Of a stretch of DNA of 6,653 nucleotides, positions 1-4,969 are shown in pieces. The notes beneath the pieces are model-generated. The model made no database searches. It was not told the origin of the DNA and was given only the letters and a program-made list of their open reading frames with translations. Each line of letters opens with the position of its first letter. The stretch's first letter is position 1. Origin of the DNA: RYN-433 sp036558265 (lineage in GTDB: Bacteria > Planctomycetota > Phycisphaerae > Tepidisphaerales > Tepidisphaeraceae); the NCBI GenBank assembly GCA_036558265.1, contig DATBFY010000682.1, positions 1 through 6,653 on the forward strand, in the 5' to 3' direction. The position numbers were made by a program, and so were the translations under genes.

Positions 1-1
1 T

Positions 2-385
2 CGCCTCAGTTCACCCTCGGTCAAGGTCACCTACTGGACCGCACCCCAGGAGGCCCAGGCCCAGCAACTGCTCGAATCAGCACTGCCCCCCGGCGCCAAC
101 TTCGGCCTGACCCGCAGGTGGAAGAAGGTGGCCGGCGGGATCAGCGAACCCGCCGGCTGGGCCTGCCGCATCGAAGACGGCCGCGCGACTGCGATCGGCC
201 AGGGCACCAGCGCCCCAGCCGCAGCCGGTCAGGCGATCGACGCCTGGCGCGAGTTCGTCACCGCCAGCCGCATCGGCGTGATCGACGAATCGCATCCCGT
301 CGCGGACCGGCGGCCCGGACTGCTCGACGCCCCCAGCGCCCATCCGGCCGACGAGGAAGGCCAGGCCGGTAAAGAGGCCGTATAG
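2..385 (+). CDS. Unrecognised protein, C-terminal 127 residues (5' end outside window)
   Basis: The frame is open from the left edge to a TAG at 383-385, so this is the 3' part of a longer gene. A GTG at 128 lies inside this frame, but the coding pattern continues upstream to base 2, so it need not be the start. The visible protein has a basic and aromatic stretch (RRWKKV, near bases 113-130), then a Gly/Ala-rich segment, a short helix-like piece (DAWREFVTASR), and a low-complexity Ala/Glu/Asp-rich tail that looks disordered. I do not recognise a family. In particular I see no Ku signature, no LigD polymerase motif, and no His-rich LigD 3'-phosphoesterase motif. Only 2 bp separate its stop from the ligase start, so the two are almost certainly co-transcribed. 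That makes a role tied to DNA repair plausible but unproven. Confidence concerns the reading frame, not the function. Confidence 0.7.
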   Translation, partial: RLSSPSVKVTYWTAPQEAQAQQLLESALPPGANFGLTRRWKKVAGGISEPAGWACRIEDGRATAIGQGTSAPAAAGQAIDAWREFVTASRIGVIDESHPVADRRPGLLDAPSAHPADEEGQAGKEAV

Positions 386-387
386 AG

Positions 388-1383
388 ATGTCCAAACCGC
401 GGATCCTCCCAACGAAAACCGTCATTCCTGCGGGAAGCCCGACCGTCGCCGCGGCGTCCAACCGCTCCCTGCCCGCCTTCATCGCGCCCATGCTCGCAAC
501 GCCCGGGGAGGCGTTCGATTCCGACGAGTACCTCTTCGAGATCAAGTGGGACGGAATCCGGGCCCTCCTGTTCGTCGATGACGATCACCGCTACCGCCTG
601 CTCAACCGCCGCAGGATCGACCTGACCGCCCGCTACCCCGAGCTGGCCGAGCCGATCGGCCGATTGCCCGCCGGCACGGTGCTCGACGGCGAGGTCGTCG
701 TGCTCGGCCCCGACGGCAAGCCCGACTTCTCCGCCATCCAGTCCCGCGAGCACTCCCCGTCCAGCCGCGCGGCACAATCCGCCAGATCTCGCCCCGCGAC
801 CTACATGGTCTTCGACCAGCTCTATCGCGCGTATGAGCCGGTGATGAAGCTCACCTTCCAGGAGCGCCGGGCGATCCTGGCCGAGACGATCAAGTTGGTC
901 CAAGACCCGCGGATCGTGCTCTCGTCGGGAGTCGTCGGCTCGGGCAAGGCCTACTTCGAGCGGGCCTGCCTCGAATGCCTGGAAGGCATGGTCGCCAAGC
1001 GCCTGTCCAGCCCCTACCTCCCGGGCAAACGCACGGATGCGTGGATCAAGGTCAAACGACTGCAGGTCGTCCACTGCGTCGTGATCGGCTTTGTCCCCGA
1101 GGGGAACGATGACTTTGGCGCCCTGGTCATCGCCTGCGAGGTCGAGGGCCAGGTTCGGTGTGTCGGGAAGGTTGGAAGCGGATTCGACCAGCGGCGTCGG
1201 CAGAAGATCAACAACTATTTATGGTCGCACCTGCGTGATGATCCGGTCGTGGCGCCGGGGAAGTACCGGCAGGGGTCACGGTGGGTCGAGCCGGGGTTAT
1301 ACTGTGCCGTGCGGTGCATGGAACGCACCGCCGGGGGTCAACTGCGGGCCCCAGCCGTCGTGGAGGTCTACGACCATGCCTAA
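388..1383 (+). CDS. ATP-dependent DNA ligase, stand-alone LigD/LigC-type
   Basis: This 331-residue protein should seal DNA nicks or ends using ATP through a lysyl-AMP intermediate, as the ligase module of bacterial non-homologous end joining does. The nucleotidyltransferase motifs appear in order: motif I KWDGIR with the adenylated lysine K53 and R58, motif III LDGEVV with E102, motif IIIa YMVFDQLY (139-146), motif IV EGMVAK (199-204), and motif V WIKVK (219-223). An OB-fold domain covers about 224-331, with the family-like segments VVIGF (231-235), VGKVGSGF (259-266), WVEP (299-302) and LRAP (319-322). The usual LigD ending, of the form L-R-x-D, is replaced here by VYDHA. There is no primase-polymerase or phosphoesterase domain, so it matches the isolated ligase domain of LigD, or LigC, at normal length. 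The first 27 residues are probably a flexible leader. A weak Shine-Dalgarno AAGAGG at 372-377 precedes the ATG. The upstream gene ends 2 bp before, and the downstream gene starts within its last 8 bases. Confidence 0.93.
   Translation: MSKPRILPTKTVIPAGSPTVAAASNRSLPAFIAPMLATPGEAFDSDEYLFEIKWDGIRALLFVDDDHRYRLLNRRRIDLTARYPELAEPIGRLPAGTVLDGEVVVLGPDGKPDFSAIQSREHSPSSRAAQSARSRPATYMVFDQLYRAYEPVMKLTFQERRAILAETIKLVQDPRIVLSSGVVGSGKAYFERACLECLEGMVAKRLSSPYLPGKRTDAWIKVKRLQVVHCVVIGFVPEGNDDFGALVIACEVEGQVRCVGKVGSGFDQRRRQKINNYLWSHLRDDPVVAPGKYRQGSRWVEPGLYCAVRCMERTAGGQLRAPAVVEVYDHA
1362..1366 (+). promoter_or_regulatory. Shine-Dalgarno deciding the start of the BRCT-MerR-TPR gene
   Basis: GGAGG lies inside the ligase 3' end, 9 bases before the ATG at 1376. 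It supports that start over the in-frame ATG at 1433 and over more upstream codons in the same open frame. The ATG overlaps the ligase stop (ATGCCTAA, 1376-1383), a layout typical of translational coupling. Confidence 0.75.
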
Positions 1384-2548
1384 CCCGCCCCTGCGCGCCG
1401 CCCGCGTTTTCTGCGCCGGGACCCTCGCATGCATGGACGCCGAGTCGTTCGAGCAACTGCTCGTCAATCACGGGGCGTCGCCAGGCACGCTCGATGACTG
1501 CACGCTCGCGGTGATCGGCGCGGGTCTATGGCCGATGACCTTGGCCGGGGCGAAGGACAGCCGCCTCGCCGTCCTGGAAGAACTCGACCGCCGCGCCAAA
1601 TCGCAAGGGGTCATCGTGATCGGCGAGCGGGACCTGGTCACAGGCCTGGGTCTGGAAAAGACCTGCCCCAAGGAGCAGGATCAAGCCGAACAGCAACTGT
1701 TTACCACTGCCAGATTGACCGAGCTCCTGGGCGTCTCCCGTGAGCGGGTTCGGTCCTGGGTCAAGGCCGGGTTGATCGTGCCCACGAAGACCGAGCACGG
1801 GGTGTGGCATTTCGACTTCCGCCAGCTCGCCGCCGCCCGCACCCTGTGCGACCTGACCGCCGCCGGTCTGGGCACCGAAAAGATCCGCCGGAGCCTGTCA
1901 CTCTTGCGCAAGTTCATGCCCCAACTGGAGCAGCCGCTGGAACAACTGGCCGCCCTGGAGAATAGCGGAAAATTGCTTGTGCGACTGGAGGAAGGGGACT
2001 TATCCGAGCCCGACGGCCAGCTCCACTTCGAGTTCACCGGTGACGCACCGGCCGGACCCGTGTCCCCGCTGCGGATCGCCCCCGGCCCCCGCACGGCGAC
2101 GGACTGGCTCGCACAAGGCCTGGAACAGGAGCGAGAAGGGTTTCTTGAAGAATCCGCCGCTTCATACCGGCAGGCCCTGATGACCGGTGGGCCGGATGCG
2201 CAGACCTGTCTGAACCTGGCGAACGTGCTGCGGGCACTGGGGAACAAGCCGCAGGCGCTGGAGCGTTACAGCCAGGCCGTGGAGGCTGACCCGTCCTTCG
2301 CCGATGCGTGGAACAACCTGGGCACGCTGCTGGTGGAACTGGGCAAGGCGGACGACGCGGTCGTCGCGTTCCGCAAAGCGCTGGAGGCTGATCCCGAGGA
2401 CGCCCGGGCCCATTACAACCTCGCGGACACGCTCGACGAGATGGGCCGCAGCGACGAGGCACTCCCGCACTGGCGGGCTTACCTTCGGCAGGACCCGACC
2501 AGCCGGTGGGGCAGCCACGCGCGACAACGGTTAGGCGGGCGCGGATGA
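1376..2548 (+). CDS. BRCT-like / MerR-type HTH / TPR protein, putative repair-linked regulator
   Basis: The 390-residue product shows three modules. Residues about 8-93 read as a divergent BRCT domain: strand ARVFCAGTL, helix DAESFEQLLVNHGA, strand CTLAVIGAG, and a final VIVIGERDLVTGLGL. Residues 108-180 are a MerR-type winged HTH (LFTTARLTELLGVSRERVRSWVK, then GLIVP and FDFRQLAAARTLCDL), which suggests DNA binding. After a linker (about 182-240), three to four TPR units occupy 242-377, with clear hallmarks such as DAWNNLGTLLVELGKADDAV and ARAHYNLADTLDEMGR. TPRs stand where a MerR protein normally has its effector-binding domain, and no metal-binding cysteine pattern is visible, so it is probably not a metal or drug sensor. 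The start at 1376 has a good Shine-Dalgarno and keeps the first BRCT strand, which a start at 1433 would remove. It overlaps the ligase stop by 8 bp, so a partnership with the ligase is likely. The HTH and TPR calls are firm, the BRCT call is moderate, and the cellular role is inferred. Confidence 0.88.
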   Translation: MPNPPLRAARVFCAGTLACMDAESFEQLLVNHGASPGTLDDCTLAVIGAGLWPMTLAGAKDSRLAVLEELDRRAKSQGVIVIGERDLVTGLGLEKTCPKEQDQAEQQLFTTARLTELLGVSRERVRSWVKAGLIVPTKTEHGVWHFDFRQLAAARTLCDLTAAGLGTEKIRRSLSLLRKFMPQLEQPLEQLAALENSGKLLVRLEEGDLSEPDGQLHFEFTGDAPAGPVSPLRIAPGPRTATDWLAQGLEQEREGFLEESAASYRQALMTGGPDAQTCLNLANVLRALGNKPQALERYSQAVEADPSFADAWNNLGTLLVELGKADDAVVAFRKALEADPEDARAHYNLADTLDEMGRSDEALPHWRAYLRQDPTSRWGSHARQRLGGRG

Positions 2549-2719
2549 CGCGGCGGCGGCGAGCTAGCGCGAATCGCAACGAAAGTCTACGAAGGCTTAT
2601 CCCGGCGATCACCGACTTCTCAAGGGGCGTCAACCAAACGGCAACGAGTCGTTTCTAGTCTCCCTCAAGGCTTACGGGAGCTCGCGTGAGCATCCCCCCC
2701 ACCCGTGAAGGAGAACTCG
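2549..2719. other. Intergenic spacer before the PhoX-like gene
   Basis: These 171 bases separate the ligase operon from the next + strand gene. I find no convincing sigma-70 promoter pair, no Pho-box-like direct repeat and no hairpin followed by a T-run. The only structures are short: CTCCC/GGGAG arms (2660-2664 and 2676-2680) and GCTC/GAGC arms (2680-2683 and 2688-2691). A promoter for the downstream gene probably lies here, but I cannot place it. Confidence 0.5.
2708..2714 (+). promoter_or_regulatory. Shine-Dalgarno of the PhoX-like gene
   Basis: AAGGAGA ends 5 bases before the ATG at 2720. It decides for that ATG over the in-frame GTG at 2705, which overlaps this site. Confidence 0.85.
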
Positions 2720-4831
2720 ATGGGAAAATGTGCTACCCACGTTTTACGGATATCGCGACGGTCGCAGACAACAAGATTAACGGGCGGCGTCGTCCTCGAA
2801 GGCCTCGAAGAACGCCGGCTCATGTCGACGACGGTCCCCGCCTACCTGGTCCCGCTCGTGCCGGGCGTCGAGATCAAACCGCTGCTGACCACGGGGGACT
2901 CGGTCGGCGGGTACCGGATGGCCGGCATTCCGGACGGCCTGGGCGCGTACGACAACGGCGACGGGACGTTCACCGTGCTGATGAACCACGAGATCGGCAC
3001 GGATCGCACCACGGGCGCGCCCCTGGGCGTGGTTCGCGCCCATGGTTCGGCCGGCGCGTTCGTCTCCAGGTGGGTATTCGACAAGGCCACCGGCCGCGTC
3101 ATCTCAGGCGGGGATCTGATCCAGCAGGTGTTCCAGTACGACCCCGGCACTTTGGCCTACGTCGCCGCCACCAAGGCGTTCAACCGGTTCTGCTCCGCCG
3201 ATCTGGCGGCACAGTCGGCCTATTTCAATCCGAAGACGGGCCTGGGCACGACCGAACGGATCTTCGCCAACGGCGAGGAGAACACGAAAGGGTCAGCCTG
3301 GGCCCATATCGTGTCGGGCCCGTTGGCCGGAAACAGCTATGAACTGGCCGGTATGGGCAACCTTTCGTTCGAGAACGTTGTCGCCAGCCCGTTCGCCCAG
3401 GACCTGACCGTCGTCGCCGCCCAGGATGATGCCAACCGGCTGTTCACGTCCGAAGGCGCCGGGGCGGGCACGCAGGAGCCGCCGAGCGAGGTCTATTTCT
3501 ACGTCGGCCACAAGCGGGCCACAGGCAGCGTCATCGACAAGGCCGGTCTGACCGGCGGGATCCTCAACGGACTGAAGGTCGGGACGCCCGGGCATTACGC
3601 TGCCAACGAGTCCGCCGTCGCCTCGGGCGACCGGTTCGAGCTGGCCAGCCTCGGCGACGTGTCGGCCGAGGATGACGTGCTGCTTCAGGCCGACTCGATT
3701 ACCGCCGGCGTGACCCAGTTCCGCCGACCCGAGGACGGCGCCTGGGACCCATCGAATAAGAACGTCTACTACTTCGTGACCACCGACGTCTTCGGCGGCG
3801 ACACGCGCCTCTGGAAGCTCACCTTCGACGACATCACCCACCCCGAGCGCGGCGGTCGGATCGAGATCGCCCAGGACTCGCCCGCTTCGAAACCCGGCGA
3901 GATGTTCGACAACATCACCGTCAACTCCAACGGGGACGCGATCGTCCTCGAAGACGTGGGCAACAACGCGTACCTCGGCGGCGTCTACCAGCACGACGCG
4001 TCCACCGGCGATCTCATCCGGATCGCGCAGCACGACTCGCGGTTCTTCCTGGACACCGACCCGACGACGCCGGGCGTCCAGTCCGCCGCCGATGCCGACC
4101 CGTACATGTCCGGCGTCCAGGGGACGCAGGACGAGGAGAGTTCGGGCGTCGTCGACGTCTCGCACATCTTCGGCAACGGGTATTACCTGATCGACGTGCA
4201 GGCGCACTACGCCAACTCCGACCCCGAACTGGTCGAGGGCGGTCAGCTCCTGTTGATCAACACCAACGCCGCCACCGCGAGCGTCCAGAACGGGATCCTG
4301 AGCGTCACCGGCACCGTCAACGACGATCAGATCGCCGTCACCAGCAGGAGGAACGTGCTCACGGCGTCCGTCAACGGCAAGACCCTGGGCACGTTCAACG
4401 CCGGGAAGGTCGATTCGATCAAGCTCGACGGTCACGCGGGCGACGACGTGCTCTCGATCGGAGCGGACGTGCGGTCACCGGCCATCCTGGGTGGCAACCT
4501 CGGCGACGACGCGTTGTTCGCGATCGGCAGCGGCGCCTCGATCCTGATCGGCGGCGCGGGCCACGATCTGCTGACCGGTGGCATCGGCGAGAACATCCTG
4601 ATCGGTGGCTCGCTCAACCTGGACCCGGCCATCATGAACCTCGCCCTCGACACCTGGTCCGGGCGGGGGAGCTTCGAATCCCGCACCGCCAGGCTTAAGC
4701 CGGTGTTTGCCGACAAGGTGATCGATGACGCACAATCCGATTTCCTGGTGGGGGCGGGCGGGCGCGACTGGTTCTTCAGCGCTCCCGGCGATGTCGCGGC
4801 GGATCGGAACCCGAACGAACTGCTGAGCTGA
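2720..4831 (+). CDS. PhoX-like (DUF839) phosphatase-family protein with LEPR-XLL-type N-terminus and RTX-like tail
   Basis: The 703-residue protein is probably exported. Residues 1-36 are basic, include a twin arginine (SRRSQ, 12-16), and end in LEGLEERRLMS (26-36), a variant of the planctomycete LEPR-XLL motif. There is no clear hydrophobic signal core. Residues about 40-515 resemble the PhoX/DUF839 fold: PDGLGAYDNGDGTFTVLMNHE (71-91), NRFCSADL (155-162), NGEEN (184-188), RRPEDGAWDP (335-344) and YFVTTD (351-356). Known PhoX enzymes are Ca/Fe-dependent alkaline phosphatases with a cysteine iron ligand. C158 with E186/E187 and E338 are candidate ligands here, by inference only. Residues about 516-560 look like a beta-rich linker. 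From about 571 to 630 there are degenerate RTX-like Gly-Asp repeats (GHAGDDVL, GGNLGDDAL, GGAGHDLLTGG), and a closing GAGGRDWFFSAPGD (678-691) of a kind common in planctomycete RTX tails. The likely role is release of phosphate from organic esters outside the cytoplasm. Phytase-like or non-catalytic beta-propeller function is an alternative. It appears to be monocistronic, with its own terminator. Confidence 0.8.
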   Translation: MGKCATHVLRISRRSQTTRLTGGVVLEGLEERRLMSTTVPAYLVPLVPGVEIKPLLTTGDSVGGYRMAGIPDGLGAYDNGDGTFTVLMNHEIGTDRTTGAPLGVVRAHGSAGAFVSRWVFDKATGRVISGGDLIQQVFQYDPGTLAYVAATKAFNRFCSADLAAQSAYFNPKTGLGTTERIFANGEENTKGSAWAHIVSGPLAGNSYELAGMGNLSFENVVASPFAQDLTVVAAQDDANRLFTSEGAGAGTQEPPSEVYFYVGHKRATGSVIDKAGLTGGILNGLKVGTPGHYAANESAVASGDRFELASLGDVSAEDDVLLQADSITAGVTQFRRPEDGAWDPSNKNVYYFVTTDVFGGDTRLWKLTFDDITHPERGGRIEIAQDSPASKPGEMFDNITVNSNGDAIVLEDVGNNAYLGGVYQHDASTGDLIRIAQHDSRFFLDTDPTTPGVQSAADADPYMSGVQGTQDEESSGVVDVSHIFGNGYYLIDVQAHYANSDPELVEGGQLLLINTNAATASVQNGILSVTGTVNDDQIAVTSRRNVLTASVNGKTLGTFNAGKVDSIKLDGHAGDDVLSIGADVRSPAILGGNLGDDALFAIGSGASILIGGAGHDLLTGGIGENILIGGSLNLDPAIMNLALDTWSGRGSFESRTARLKPVFADKVIDDAQSDFLVGAGGRDWFFSAPGDVAADRNPNELLS

Positions 4832-4869
4832 ACCGCGGGAACCGCCGCCCGTAGAACGCGCGCAGCCAC

Positions 4870-4895
4870 GGGGCCTCAGAAATGAGGCCCCTTTT
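4870..4895 (+). terminator. Intrinsic terminator of the PhoX-like gene
   Basis: A perfect 9-bp stem GGGGCCTCA (4870-4878) / TGAGGCCCC (4883-4891) closes on a GAAA tetraloop and is followed by TTTT (4892-4895). It lies 38 bp past the stop at 4831. There is no T-run on the opposite side, so it should act on + strand transcripts only. Confidence 0.9.
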
Positions 4896-4937
4896 GGGTG
4901 GCCGCTTCGAGGATTCTCCGACGGTCCCCGCCTGCCC

Positions 4938-4957
4938 CCCGCCCGCGCGCGGGCGGG
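4938..4957 (-). terminator. 20-bp perfect GC palindrome, possible end structure of the ppk transcript
   Basis: The bases form an uninterrupted inverted repeat CCCGCCCGCG/CGCGGGCGGG, all G and C. It begins 12 bp past the ppk stop codon (TAG, complement of 4970-4972). As RNA it would fold into an 8-bp stem with a CGCG loop. No U-run follows it on the minus strand, so it is not a textbook intrinsic terminator. It could still act as a pause, a barrier to 3' exonucleases, or a site between converging transcripts. Confidence 0.4.
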
Positions 4958-4969
4958 AGATCGATCTGC

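Noticed and set aside
229..1074. 281-residue open frame on the minus strand
   Set aside because: It is antisense to the ligase, whose catalytic motifs fix the coding strand. Long antisense frames are expected at this GC content.
1091..1375. Upstream extension of the regulator frame to an ATG at 1091 (485 residues)
   Set aside because: This stretch lies wholly over the ligase OB domain. Its translation is Arg/Ser-rich shadow sequence, and the ATG at 1376 has the Shine-Dalgarno and begins the recognisable domain.
1433..1435. Alternative in-frame ATG start for the regulator
   Set aside because: It has only weak purine-rich sequence upstream, and it would delete the first strand (VFCAGTL) of the BRCT-like domain.
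2660..2691. Short hairpins (CTCCC/GGGAG and GCTC/GAGC) as a terminator of the ligase operon
   Set aside because: The stems are 4-5 bp, one has an 11-base loop, and neither is followed by a T-run.
2705..2707. GTG start for the PhoX-like gene
   Set aside because: It overlaps the Shine-Dalgarno that serves the ATG at 2720, and has no ribosome site of its own at a suitable distance.
2829..2843. 15-bp sequence CGACGGTCCCCGCCT repeated at 4919-4933
   Set aside because: One copy is coding and the other intergenic, with no flanking similarity. It is probably chance in GC-rich DNA.
3293..4435. 380-residue open frame on the minus strand
   Set aside because: It is antisense to the PhoX-like gene, its composition (Val, Gly, Asp-rich) is that of a codon-complement shadow, and it shows no recognisable domain.
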